Shown here: positions 24,251 to 35,816 of the stretch, piece after piece
How the letters are laid out: each line of letters opens with the position of its first letter
Numbering within the stretch: position 1 is the first letter of the stretch
Source: Stereum hirsutum FP-91666 SS1
Taxonomy: Eukaryota; Basidiomycota; Agaricomycetes; Russulales; Stereaceae
DNA: 64,000 nucleotides
Reading direction: 5' to 3'
Assembly (NCBI RefSeq): GCF_000264905.1
Contig: NW_006763150.1
Location: forward strand, 434,001 to 498,000
The notes under the pieces: generated by a model
Told to the model about the DNA's origin: nothing
What the model saw: only the letters and a program-made list of their open reading frames with translations
Database searches by the model: none
Position numbers and translations under genes: made by a program

Positions 24251-25599
24251 CTCTTTTGCAGAACCTTGTGCTTGACTCGACAGCCGTAGCTTGGAGATCT
24301 TTGAAAGTGAACAGATCACAATAACAGATGATCGAGCTCAATCGAGACTGGCAGCTACTCTACAGTGATCTGGGATGCGTAACTTTCTGTCTTGTAAACA
24401 CTGTCCTCGAGCTCTTTCGGGTTTGCGTGGCTTGATAGCTATGCATCGGGGAATCGTGGTCTATAACGGTAACACACTACATGCTGCAGCAGTATGCCAT
24501 AATCCGTGCCGTCGTATTCTGCTGAGAATGTCAAGGTATAAACGATGACAGAAACCTGCCCTTCCAGTAGTATGTACGTTGATGGTCCTGTCAGCAACAC
24601 ATCAGGATTATTCTCCTGACCCAACGCTCAAGACAAAGGAAGAGAATCCAGAGTATTAATTAGCTGATACATCCGGGTGCAAGACTCCGCCAGATACTGG
24701 AAGAATCAACGGGGCCCCTCATCCGCACATTTGAGGGTATAATTCAAGTTCATTTGTGGACACCTCTTCGACGTGACGATACCTTCTAAAAGATCTCTCC
24801 TGAGATTCGAGGTTGAATGAAAACGGACCTTGGTTTCCAATCATCTTCGCCTGATGTTACTCGCGCCATTCGGTTGAACGCTAGCTGCTCCGATGCTTAC
24901 AGGGGACTAAGTACCTCAGGCTGATGTCCTCGGTAGAGGTTGAGACAACGGTGCTCAGGCCGCCAGCTAGTATCTTCCCTGGTCCAGGGTAATGAGCCAT
25001 ATGTAGACACTGTGTAGGAAGACAGAGAACGGGGCTCGATGAAATACGGGTTTGAGCCCGTCTTGAGTCAGAATGGAGCAGCAAGACTAAAGCAAGAGCG
25101 AGTTCGGGTAGTCACGTCCGCGGAAAGCAAAGAAAGCGCCTCATCGGGCCAAGCCAGCACAAAATGGTGTTTGCCGCGGCCACGTTGTTTTGACCTGACG
25201 TAATCTAACTGGCAATGTTCAGGCTCGACTCCCAGCCACGATGACCTGCGGCCTATTGTTTGCAGCTGCTCTGATCTTATATGTAAATGTCTCGCATTCT
25301 AACCTTGTTTGCTATGGTGAACTTCCACAAATACCTAGCAAGCCTCCCCTTCCGCTCCGCAAGATGCATCAGAAAAACACGATAGGTCGTCTCCGAGCGT
25401 TTTGCTGATGTGGTGTTGCCTGGCTCAATGATTCGGTTGGATCTTTCTAAAGTAACCTTCCTAAGGTTACTAAGTTTGAAAAGCTGCTCCTTCCATCTTT
25501 CCCATCAAAAGGACCAGTAGTTCTGACCGGCGACACGAGAGACCAATAAATTGCTCTGGCTTCCTCCATCCGGCTCTCACGCAACACAGGGGCCTTGCA
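24251..25599. other. Intergenic region between the MITE and the P450
   Basis: About 1.35 kb with no convincing gene. Short frames (for example 24439-24624 minus and 24881-25084 minus) lack splice partners or recognisable domains. The final 150 bases are the P450 promoter side. Confidence 0.5.
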
Positions 25600-27557
25600 A
25601 TGTCTCTGCGTAGTCTCTATATTATCCTCGCCTGTATCCTGCTCAGTATGTTACATACGGTCTTCAGATGGAGACAACACAGGCAACGTCGCACATCACT
25701 TCCCCCTGGGCCCCGACCACTCTTCGTCTTGGGTAATATCTTCCAAGTTCCCGATCCCAGGAATTGGATGGCTTGTCAGATCCTGGCAAAAGCATTTGGT
25801 ACGAGCTTTACCCGTAAATTTTCTACCTCACTCTGACAACTCCTAGGCCCAATTGTTTACTATGAGCTATTTGGAAAGCCCGCCATTTTGATAAGCTCTC
25901 ATGAAGTTGCGACTGAACTCCTCGAACACCATGGAGATAACTATGCCGACAGATCCAACAACACTGTGATGGGTGGAGAACTGTCAGTAATTATTGGCAT
26001 TTAGCTCTCAACTCATATTGAATATTGATCACTTTAAATTCTACAGCGTTGGATGGGACAGAAGTGTCGGATTGCAGGCTGTCGGTCCTCGCCACACCCG
26101 CTATCGTAAACTACTCAATACTATGCTTAATCCCACCGAAGTACGAAAATTACAGCCCCTCCAGGAACGCTGCGCTGCAAGACTGCTGTTGCGGCTTCTG
26201 AAGGACCCCGAGCACTGGTACATGCACATGCGTCCATCGATCAGTGAGGCGCTCGTGCATATATGCTACAGTCAGGATTTTCCTCTCGAAGAGTTTCCTT
26301 ATATCGCCATGGCGGAACGTGCGTGGTGGATATTCAACAATGTCGCAACCGCAAACTCTTTCGCAGTTGATTATCTCCCTATTTGTGAGTCTCTAGATGC
26401 CCCTATCTCTATTGATGTGACTACACTGTCATATAGTAAAGCATCTACCGGAGTGGTTCCCCAGTGCAGGCTTTAAGAGACAGGCCCTACTATGGCGGGG
26501 TGAGCTCGATGAGCTAGGTTACGGGTCATTCAAAATTGTGAAGGAACATGTGGTATGTGTTCAAGAACTATTGTTTCTCACATAATACTTTTGTTTAATC
26601 GACTAAGCATTGTAGAGGAAAGGAATTGCAAAGCATTCATACGTCAGCTCTCTGATAAAAGCGCGGAGTCCGCTCAGTCAAGACGACGAGGATGCTATCT
26701 GTTGGACGGCTATCGGGTTTTTCACAGGCGGGGTCGATACTGTGTGTCCCCCCTCCCTCGCGACCATTTCTCGACACTAAACTCACTACATCATATAGAC
26801 AGCTGCAGCCGTCACAACTTTCATCATGATCATGAGCCGCTACCCAGACGTTCAATGTCGCGCTTACGACGAGATTCGAGATGCTATAGGAACGGATCGC
26901 CTACCGACTCTTGATGACCGCCCGCGACTTCCATACGTCACAGCTTGCATGCTGGAGATGTTCAGAATGTTTCCTATTGTACCTCTGGGTAAGAGATCGC
27001 ACCTCTACATCAGTATCACCGTTTGACGATACCCAATGTCTTTTTCCTGGTAGGAGTTTCAAAACGTGCGAGTAACAATGACTGGTACGATGGGCACTTC
27101 ATACCGGCTGGTCAGTCCTAATCTTGTTGCGATTGTCAGTCTTTGTTTTTGTGCTGAAGACAGGCCGTGACAGGAACAATGATTGTTTCTAATATCTGGT
27201 GAGCATTGCGAGACCATTTTCAGGCAGAAAGAAGTATTACTGATCTTGGGACATAGGGCCATGAGCCGTGACCCAAATATATACGAGGATGAAGACACCT
27301 TTAAGCCGGAACGATTCCTCGCATGCCATCCCAGTTGCAATGCGGATAAGCCTGGCTTTCGCTCGACTCGCGTGTTCGGGCACGGTCGAAGAATATGTCC
27401 TGGACGTCACCTTGGGGAGTTGATGGTGTTCATCCAGATCGCTACCATTGTTGCGGCATTCTGCATCTCTGCACCTCGGAACAGTGATGGAAAAAACACC
27501 GTGGATTACAAGTTCGATTTTGTGGATGGATTGATCGTGTACTTCGATGGAACTTGA
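25600..27557 (+). CDS. Cytochrome P450 monooxygenase
   Basis: The start is the ATG at 25600: membrane anchor SLYIILACILLSMLHTV, then the proline-rich hinge LPPGPRPLFVLGNIFQVP. Splicing gives the I-helix GGVDTTAAAVTTFIMIM (26720-26830), the K-helix EMFR (ExxR) near 26955, PERF (about 27310), and the haem loop FGHGRRICPG (27375-27405) with the cysteine that binds iron. All are intact, and the frames join over at least eight introns. It ends LIVYFDGT, stop 27555-27557. It is an ER-anchored haem monooxygenase; the general look (CLPP-type hinge, FGHGRR, Agaricomycete context) resembles the large group often named O-methylsterigmatocystin-oxidoreductase-like, but no substrate can be assigned. No other biosynthetic core enzyme (PKS, NRPS, terpene synthase) lies nearby, so a gene cluster is not indicated. 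Confidence 0.9.
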
Positions 27558-28422
27558 TTGAAAGATTTCTGATGCTACGCTTATATCTGTGTTACTGTTT
27601 ACACAGTCGCTGATGATTTTTATTCCCTTAGATTTCCGAAACCTTTTGAGTGTGCTATTACACCGCGCTCAAAGAATTTGGCAGTGCTGCTTGAACACAG
27701 CGATGTATAGCAAAGACTGTCCTATTGGGATATGGTTCCAGTACTATCCACAAATCTTGAGCAAATTTTGGCGTCAATCGCTTTTGGGCCCACCTATGAA
27801 GGGCATGTGGGCGGCGCAATTCATATCATTCTAAAAGCGACCAACTTATTTCGATCAAGAGCCTGCCTCCAAGTCCTGGAAAGGGTGCATCGGGACCAAC
27901 AGGTTCTGCCTCCAATGGACTCGTACTTTCCGTTGAGCGTCGTTTTTTAATTGCTCTATCTGCCATAGTCAGATTTATGACTGAACAAGACCAAAACACT
28001 TGTCGTAGAATGCTGCTGCTTGTCCTATCAAGCGCCGTCCGAATTTAGGCCAGAATCATCTTCCTTTGTTCCTTGCCTTGATCGCGGGCCGCGTGGAAGA
28101 TAGCGGGAATGTCGAAGGGTTTGTTAAATCGGGTGAGCTCTGTGGGTATGGAGCCGAATTGCGGTACTTCAGGTACTAGACATGAGGGGAACACCCATTC
28201 ATCAAGAAATAGCAGACTGGGCGGTGTAGTTGCGACCAAACGCTGACCCCGGGCCATACCTGCAGCACGCTCATGGGCGACCGTCATCCCCCCCCCTACA
28301 CACACACACACACACACCCATCTCCACCCTTCGGACGTTCAGACTTCATGGTCATAATCATGTCGCACATATGTTGGTAGAATTGATTCTATCTGCATAA
28401 CACCTGACATTTGCCTCTGTAG
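27558..28422. other. Intergenic region with the missing 5' exon of the F-box-like gene
   Basis: Contains the P450 3' flank, a C8 run followed by an AC microsatellite, and presumably the first exon of the next gene, which I could not identify. Confidence 0.4.
28298..28317. repeat. AC/CA dinucleotide microsatellite
   Basis: Ten AC units in a row, preceded by a run of about eight C. Simple-sequence repeat with no coding role. Confidence 0.9.
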
Positions 28423-29715
28423 GACAGGGACACCAGACCTTTTATACATGATCTTCCACCTGAACTCGTTACTCAAATCATTGCCAGCATTTACGCACAT
28501 GCAGAAGCGAAGTCCAGGCGACTATCTATCCAGTCACTATCCCTCACCTCCAAGTATATTGCACAAGTCGTCGAACCTTTCAGATTCAGAGCCATCTCCG
28601 TATCACCACAGAATGCAACGGCTCTTCTGTATGTCTTCGAGACCCATCCAGCTCTGCAGCAGTATGTCCACTCCTTGTGGATACGAGACACCGTTCCCGA
28701 ACGAAAGAGCCCTCTTCATCTGATCCCTCCTTATCGGACGCCCGCATGCGTTCCCACGAGGAAAGAACTTGGCCTGGATCAAGACCAACCGAACTTGGGC
28801 CCCCGGTGAGTGTCCTGTCTCACCCTATTCCTTGACCATTGATTATCCATAATGACCCAAAGTGGTTTGTGTAGCAATCTAAGTCTCGTTGCCACTCCCG
28901 CTGTATCGACTATCATCAACGTCGTGACAATATTATCAGCTTCGCTTCATAACCTTGGAGCTGTGATCTCTCAACAATCTTCTGCAGAACGGTCTTCTCT
29001 TCTTGGCCAACTTCTCAACATTCGGCTTCCTCTTCTCTCATCATTATATATGCGATTATACCGCCTCGACGACCTCCACACGCCATCTCCCTCTTTCACA
29101 ACATGTGTGCCGCACCTCCGGACATTTCACCTGTTCATCAAATGCGCTCAAGGAGATCTTTCAAGCATCAATAGCTTTGGTTCGCTTGACAAACTCACAA
29201 CTACGTCTGCCGTTTGTCGATGTTTCCCAAAACTCGACACTTTGATCCTTTCAGGGACTTTCCACGAAGAGTGTTTCCGCCAATGGTGGAATACGTATAC
29301 GTGCTCGCCCATTGTCAAAACTTCAGAAACTTCTCAGCCCTTCGGCCTTCAGCTCCCGCCTTCTCTCCGCCAAGTAATTATCGTACCATTCCGAGCTCCA
29401 AGATGTCACTCCTCTCCCGAATATCATCAGGTTCCAAGCCACCCATTCCCGTTTCACCTTGGAAGAATTCTCGAGGGCCAGGCACTAGTGTCCCTAGCCC
29501 TCGACGCAGAGGAGTTGACTTCGGCGGGAGACGAGGGAGGGACGTTGCTTTGGATTCAACATATTTATATCCCTCTGGAGGATGAGTGGTGGGAAGTGTT
29601 ACAGTCGGGCGGACGGAGGGTGATCGGCTACGATGGAAACAGAAAGGATAAGAAGACACTGTCTGTAGTTGGTGTATACCCGCTAGATTCATTCGGCCTC
29701 TTTGTCGACTTGTAA
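28423..29715 (+). CDS. F-box-like/leucine-rich hypothetical protein, 5' exon not found
   Basis: After an acceptor ending at 28422 the frame reads DLPPELVTQIIASIYAHAEA and LSLTSKYIAQVVEPFRF, which fits the F-box-like N-terminus common in mushroom genomes (LPxEL...I, then a helix ending in ...FR). An intron with donor gtgagt (about 28806) and acceptor tgtgtag (about 28875) joins GPR to NLSLVATP in frame. The second exon (to stop 29715) shows repeats of the type LRTFHLFI, FPKLDTLILSG, LQLPPSLRQVIIVPFR, which look like irregular leucine-rich units, and ends LDSFGLFVDL. Such proteins may act as substrate receptors for SCF ubiquitin ligases, but here the F-box is degenerate. No in-frame ATG lies in the first visible exon, so an upstream exon or 5' truncation is implied. 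Confidence 0.5.
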
Positions 29716-30343
29716 TACAGAAGTACTTAGTCTATTCCTTCACTGGCTGTCGAAAGTGAGACCCCCGGTCCTATTACTTATGTTTTCTACTTCTCAGCTC
29801 TTGTCTTTGTCCCACCAGGTTCCAGTCCGAAATGAAGTATGTGTTTGTTTTCAGCCTCCGTGTTTACTGGTACGCATACGCAGAAGCTTGTTGTACGACT
29901 TAGTGCTAGTGAAGTGTCACTGGATAGACCAGCCATGGGCCTCAGCGAATCTGATCGAGTCTCCTCTTTATTGGAACATTTTGACTGGACACTGTGACCA
30001 CGATCGCCTTGACTTGCGATAGAAAACTAGACTTAAACAATTACACAGGGCTGCTATTTTCTGCGACCTCCTTCCGCCAAGCCTGAAAGCAGGAGTTCGT
30101 TTATCTAGTAGGCACAGACGAATGCCCACTGTAACCGTCAGCGTGCAGAAATGGTTTCAGAAAAGAGCCGGAAGATCTTGGAATGATCCCCGTGAGTCGT
30201 CAGCGGCAGTTGCCGGAGAACTATACAGCAGCAAGCCACCGCTTGATCACGTGTGCTAACAGGACAGCGGGTGGCAAACAGCAGACAACAGGGCCGAAGC
30301 AAGGTAAGGAACGCCGTAGACGACGACGAAGGCATAAAACGCA
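29716..30343. other. Intergenic region and ribosomal protein promoter
   Basis: About 630 bases. It is the 5' flank and leader of the L11 gene; no further gene seen. Confidence 0.5.
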
Positions 30344-31081
30344 ATGGTGCGCCCCTCTGCTGTTATGCTGCTCGTATTCTACTCACTTTTCTTGACAATT
30401 AACAGGCCGATACCAAGTCAGCACCCACCAACCCTATGAGGGAGCTCCGCATCGAGAAGCTCGTTATCAGTGCGTACTTATATTCTCGTATATTGCCCGA
30501 ATACTCAAACAGTCTCGCCATCTCCTTTCGCCGACCACAGACATCTCCGTTGGCGAGTCTGGTGATCGTCTCACCCGTGCCTCGAAGGTGCTCGAACAAT
30601 TGACCGGTCAAACCCCCGTCACCTCGAAAGCCCGCTACACCGTCCGCACGTTCGGTATCCGTCGTAACGAAAAGATCGCGGTGCACGTCACCATCCGGGG
30701 TCCCAAGGCGGAGGAGATTCTTGAGCGTGGTCTCAAGGTCAAGGAGTACGAGCTCCGCCGCCGCAACTTCTCCGAGACTGGCAACTTCGGTTTCGGTATC
30801 CAGGAGCACATCGATCTCGGTGCTCGCTACGACCCTGGTATCGGTATCTTCGGTATGGATTTCTACGTTGTGATGGGCAGGCCCGGGTCGAGGGTGGCGA
30901 AGAGGAAGGTTAAGACGGCGAGGATTGGGCCGACGCACAAGGTGAAGAAGGATGACACCATGTCTTGGTTCAAGTCGCGGTTCGACGGTATTATCCTCGT
31001 GAGTCTCGTTCTTTATCCCATGCCTTTGCGTTTTGGTCGAATTGACCCTGATGTGCTTACTTCGGATGCATTTAGAAATAA
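30344..31081 (+). CDS. RPL11: 60S ribosomal protein L11 (uL5)
   Basis: Four coding exons: 30344-30346 (the ATG only), 30406-30469, 30541-30998 and 31076-31081 (last Lys and stop). The product opens [20 protein letters not shown] and continues [67 protein letters not shown], ending [12 protein letters not shown]. This is full length (about 176 residues) and strongly conserved. L11/uL5 sits at the central protuberance of the large ribosomal subunit with 5S rRNA and L5. All introns are GT...AG. The coding exons are GC-richer and use more C-ending codons than the flanks, as expected for a highly expressed gene. Confidence 0.98.
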
Positions 31082-33797
31082 ACTGTCGGTCGTTGCTTTT
31101 TCCTATGTCACTTCTTTTCTGCCGCTATGATATTACTGCCACGCCATGTACCAGCATGCACACCCACCAAAATGCATCCCCTCCTTCTCGGGTCTCTGTA
31201 AGATAGTGTGTGAACCGTTCCTTGTTGGTTCTGACCGAACGCTCTCATCCTGGTCGCGAGATCAGTGATTTTTTTTTTTGGTATATGCGTTTGACTCGTC
31301 TGGCCCCTGATCTGGCTTATGATGCTGGCACGTCTCCTGCAGCTTGCTCCAGTATAGACCACTCCAACCACTCTAGCATCATATAGTCTGGGGCCGCTTG
31401 TCGTGAACTGTCCTTGGAGTTCTGTAGACTGGTCGGAACATAGTGCAATCTGACAACAAACGACGGCCTGATTTTTTGCCCATAATACTCGTACTTCAGC
31501 CCGTGTATTGGTCTCGCCTTCGACTCGACACCCTCTTGTCATTAAATACTCTTGTCTTCGACCCGCAACTCCGATCTCTGTCACCATCTTCGTCCCATCC
31601 TCGCCGACCGGCTTCTATCACACCACCTTTGGTGTTCCACTCCGTCCGCTCTCCTCTTCATTTAAGACTCAATTACGTCGGAATAATTTTGTCTCGGGCC
31701 GTGGACGCCTTGCATCTTGACTGGATTCCAGCACCCGACATTGTCTCCCATAGGCAGAGTAGACGGAATTTCAACCGGACAAGCTAGGAACCCTCAAATC
31801 CTGCGCTGCGCGCTCGGCTCAGGCTCGTCCATTCGTCTATTGACTATTCGTCTGGCTAAACACACTCGCGATCTCCGAACTCGGCAGACTGAACTCCGTA
31901 GAGTCCGTAAAGCACAGATTGCTCTGAATCATGAAGGCACCAAGAGAAAAAAGGGTCGAGCATCAAGCAAAAAAAGAATGAAGAAAAAAATACAGGCGAA
32001 CCCGATACGGTCATGTAGGTCCTCGGTTCAAAGCTGATGGCGGTTCGGAAATCGGAATGTGGTCGGGTGACCTCTACACATAAGAGAAGACCGTGAAGGG
32101 CGTATGGTCGTTCAGCTGTGTACGTCCATGTCGCTCTGGCAACTTTTCTTTCTTTGCCTTTTTTGAATTTCAAGAGGCGTACGGTGTGGACCGACGAGTA
32201 TTCGCTGGCAGGCACTTGTACTGACTAGACCGTGCTATAGCTGTATATGGCTACAGAAGATTGATTCGGCGGACATGAAGGCCTGAGATTGGCGGTCTCC
32301 AGAGAAACGTCCATGGCGAAAAGCTCTCGATCTCGACTGTGTTCGACTTGGACTGGGTGAGCCTAAGAGGGCGAGGTTCGCGAAGCCGTCGATGAATTCG
32401 TGGTTCGTGTTGGAGAACGGTGGAAATAGAAATAGAAGTGGAGGTAGCTATAGAGAAGTGGGAGCCCCATGGGGGTCTACACGCTACTAGGTAGGGCTAA
32501 GCTGCGAAGTACCTCGAAGTATGCGGTTCCGGTGATGATGGTGGATTCAGAAGGTGACGGATGGGTTTCCGAGGGGAGTATGGGAGAAAGAATAGAGAAG
32601 GTTTGCGAGAGCAGGTCATGGGCGTGAGCGTATCGACGGATCAGTGTGAGTGCTGTGGATGGGGCGGTGCTCAGTATGGATCGGACTTTCCTTTTTGAAC
32701 GTCTTCGTGATAGAAAGTTTGAGGTGATTGTTCGGATGGGGTAAGGACTCTGCTGGGTATTGGACGGGGGATATTCGCGCCATGGAGAGATCCGAGGACA
32801 TTTGTTAGTTGCGAGCATCGTGTTGGTAATGGAGAAACTCTATTATGGGCATTTAGAAACCCTCTATAGGGGGTTGTGAAGTTCATTCATGGAGATCGGT
32901 GGCGCTGGAGCTGGCAGCTGTGAGGCTGATCTATCAATTCAGAGAAACGTTTGTCGTGCATAGTATACGCGCTAAATGTAGCGCAGGATGGTTCGACTCG
33001 AGACGGGGATTTTGTTCGTTACACAACTGTCGTCGATAGGGACGTAAAAAGATGGGCTCAGATGGTTTGATCATGCGCTTCGAGGGTGCAGAAAAAAAGG
33101 CGACAAGGAACAGCCGTGCTAGAGGACCACAGCGACTTCATCCAGTACTTCACCCTCTGCACATTAATTTCATCTGGATCGCGAGCGGCCATATTCAGTG
33201 TGGGATACCGGTGAAACTGGCGTGCACAAACAGACGCACCGGTGTGGCAACAGTTTGGCATTGGACCTCCTCGATGAGACCGTTATCATCTCCGGGCCAC
33301 ACTGCCAATGATACGAACGTTCGCGAGTCTCGCCTCTACTCCAAAGCGGAACAGAACGGGAGAGTCACCATGGGCCCAGCCCTCTCGGCGTCGTGTTTAT
33401 CGCGTTTTTCCCAGCGTACGTGGATCCTCCGCGATATTTTACAAGTCCACCACAGAGTTTGTCCACAAATCCGCAGATATGCTGGGCATAGCGAGATTCA
33501 TTCGATCTGCTCCAAAAATGGACGGTTGAACCATGCGCAGACGTTGCGGGGAGGAGGACTGTGGGGAAGGTTGGGCCACAAAAAAGGAATTATGTCATAC
33601 GAATAATCGTGTCGTCATCAAGGCCGGGGTGCTGCCTTATGCGGACGATCGGCCGGCGCCGAGAGAGGGAAAAATGGAAATTGAACTGGGGATGAGGGGT
33701 AAAGTGGTACAGCGATGGTAGTATATATATTGCCTCGACTCCCTCCGAACGATGCCTCCATCCCCCGCATCCCCCATTTCTCTCTCACACCCCCACC
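31082..33797. other. Gene-poor region of unknown content
   Basis: 2.7 kb without a recognisable gene. The longest open frames are 33052-33606 (+, 184 codons), 32477-32818 (-, 113 codons, ending YFEVLRSLALPSSV) and 31717-32037 (+, very basic C-terminus). None shows a known domain or a confident splice partner, and codon use is not clearly coding. An A-rich stretch lies at 31945-31990. A small lineage-specific gene on either strand cannot be excluded. Confidence 0.4.
33721..33730 (+). promoter_or_regulatory. TATA-like box upstream of the 33798 gene
   Basis: GTATATATAT about 70 bases before the ATG at 33798. Position fits a TATA element with a short leader; not otherwise tested. Confidence 0.4.
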
Positions 33798-35816
33798 ATG
33801 CCCTCGTCAGTCTCAGCATTGGCTTATTCGCCCAGAGCCAGCCCCCTAGGCAGTCCAACCACCGGCTCTCCTTCTCGTCGCGTACAGACCAGGAAGGGCT
33901 CCATCTGCGCAGGCGATCCTTGGGGCACTCACTCTCAGCTTAACTTGAACCCCTCGCGGTCAACTTCTTGTAAACTCACCATCGTTCGGGTCAACGAACC
34001 ACCCGTGCATCTTGACGAAACTCCACCCTCACCCCAGCAGCGTCGCCACCATGGATTCGGTGGCCACAGACGACAGGGTAGCGGCGGTTCCATCCATTCC
34101 AACTCTTCCATCGGCGGAGGAAACAAATCCGATGCGCCTTCGAGGATCAGTTTTGCCGGAAACTCGTTCGTCCCCCCAGGATCGTCGAGGGACGGGAACG
34201 GTTCGCGTCCGACGAGTCCTGTTATGAACCGGCCGCGTTCTCCAGGCGGAGGTCATCACCATCGTTCCTCTACCACCTCTTCCAACAAACCTCGACTTTC
34301 TCCAGATGAGCTCGTAACCCTCGCCCGCCAGACTTGTACACCTAGCGCCCCTATCCATGCCGTCCCGTCACCAGGCGCCACAAAACAACCTGGTACAAGC
34401 CCAGCCTCCTTCACTGCGCTTCCCGATGAGTTCTTCCTCCCCTTCATCGATCGCGCCGCAGAAGTTTCCTCCCTCTTCTCCGGACCACCATCGGCCAAGC
34501 TCCTCACGCTCCTCGAACAAACATTCTCCACCTCGCCAGTCTCTTCTCCAATGTCTCAATCGGAGAGCACATCCCCTTCCTTGGACGTTTTCGCCGTCGA
34601 CCCAAAACGTTGGACATTCTCACAACTCGAACATTGGCTGAAGAACATTGACCGTGATCAGGCGCCTGACCCCTACTGGGTGGCGAGTGCGCGCCGATGT
34701 GTCCTCGCCCATAGCGAGCTCATCTGGGAGCGCCTCAAGGGAGCTTTAGGTGTTCCTCCGGAGTTGGACGAATCCGATTTTGAGGAGCTAGGCGACGTTA
34801 TCAACGTCATTCCCGACATGGACTTCGTTGCACCCGAGCGTGGAGACAACCCTGACCAGGCGACGGGTCTCGTCGACGAAGTGCTCGCCGGATCGATGTC
34901 GCCCGAGTTCCCTCACATCGCAGAACACCGCGCGGCGACCGAAGACATCTCAGAAACCGACCTCGCTCCTTCGCTCTCCATCGAGCCCGTCCTCGCTCCC
35001 ACGTCTCCCCAGCCCCTTGGCGCCGACCACCCACCGACGCGTATTGGAGCCCACCGCATGACCGACATTTCGGAGGATATTCGCGAGGAGAACGAGGAAG
35101 AAGGCGAAGGAGGTTCCGGTTCTGGCCTAGCGAGCGCCGCCCAATCCCCACCCAGTGAAGTCATCCAAGGTCTTCGCATTTCCACCGTCCCAGCATCGCC
35201 TAGCATCCTCGCTTCCAGCTCTCCATCTGCTCGTCGTCTCTCACTTTCTGCCTCTCCCCTTCCTCCGATGGCCGCTCTTCCGACCGACAGGATCTCGCCG
35301 CTTGTTATCGACGAGCAACGCGGCGATGGATCGCAATCACCCGAGAAAGATGGACAACATAGCAGGGATTCCTCGCCGGTTGTGGGCATGGGTGGAAGGG
35401 TTGGAAGCGGGTGGAATTATGCTGCTAGTACGGGCAGTGCGGGCTCGGATTCAGTGTATGATGCGGTGGCGGAGAGGGGCCCGGGAAATCCTCTTTTCCC
35501 GACGAGCTTTGCGAGGTTGGCATTGGGACCGACGCTCCAAGCCAAGTACGTTCTTTCTCTCTTTTTATTGGCATACTGTCTCTGGTTTGCGGTGCAGAAC
35601 GCTAACCTTGATCCGTTATTGTGCCGTTTGTTAAGCAACCCGAGCATGAGGTCTCCGACCGCGCCGCCACCGCCTATGTTTGGAAACAACCCGCATGCGA
35701 TCAGGATGGCGATGCGTGGACGGAGAGCTCTGCCGAGTTGGGCGGAGGGATGGGACCCGTTGAAGCACGAGTATGCTCTTACGCTGGCTAGCGGGAGCAG
35801 TGTCGGCGGGTATTGA
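33798..35816 (+). CDS. Large low-complexity Ser/Pro-rich protein of unknown function
   Basis: One almost uninterrupted frame of 672 codons from the ATG at 33798. The N-terminal third is Ser/Gly/His-rich. A globular block at about residues 170-360 reads LSPDELVTLARQTCTP, LPDEFFLPFIDRAAEVSSLF, then DPKRWTFSQLEHWLKNID and SARRCVLAHSELIWERLKGA. An acidic stretch (about residues 430-440) and further Ser/Pro-rich sequence follow. The C-terminus has WAEGWDPLKHEYALTLASGS. Bases 35546-35635 have intron ends (gtacgt...ttaag) and a CTAAC branch-like site, and their length is a multiple of three. Spliced, the product loses 30 residues that would otherwise form a hydrophobic segment. I know the pattern only as a conserved basidiomycete hypothetical. 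Probably cytosolic or nuclear if spliced. Confidence 0.7.
   Translation: MPSSVSALAYSPRASPLGSPTTGSPSRRVQTRKGSICAGDPWGTHSQLNLNPSRSTSCKLTIVRVNEPPVHLDETPPSPQQRRHHGFGGHRRQGSGGSIHSNSSIGGGNKSDAPSRISFAGNSFVPPGSSRDGNGSRPTSPVMNRPRSPGGGHHHRSSTTSSNKPRLSPDELVTLARQTCTPSAPIHAVPSPGATKQPGTSPASFTALPDEFFLPFIDRAAEVSSLFSGPPSAKLLTLLEQTFSTSPVSSPMSQSESTSPSLDVFAVDPKRWTFSQLEHWLKNIDRDQAPDPYWVASARRCVLAHSELIWERLKGALGVPPELDESDFEELGDVINVIPDMDFVAPERGDNPDQATGLVDEVLAGSMSPEFPHIAEHRAATEDISETDLAPSLSIEPVLAPTSPQPLGADHPPTRIGAHRMTDISEDIREENEEEGEGGSGSGLASAAQSPPSEVIQGLRISTVPASPSILASSSPSARRLSLSASPLPPMAALPTDRISPLVIDEQRGDGSQSPEKDGQHSRDSSPVVGMGGRVGSGWNYAASTGSAGSDSVYDAVAERGPGNPLFPTSFARLALGPTLQAKYVLSLFLLAYCLWFAVQNANLDPLLCRLLSNPSMRSPTAPPPPMFGNNPHAIRMAMRGRRALPSWAEGWDPLKHEYALTLASGSSVGGY

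Noticed and set aside
25600..29715. Secondary-metabolite gene cluster around the P450
   Set aside because: No PKS, NRPS, terpene synthase or tailoring set is present; neighbours are a DUF6534-type protein, an F-box-like protein and a ribosomal protein.
30399..30938. 179-codon minus frame
   Set aside because: Antisense of the ribosomal protein L11 exon.
33052..33606. 184-codon plus frame
   Set aside because: No recognisable domain, biased Arg/His composition and no convincing start context; not strong enough to call a gene.
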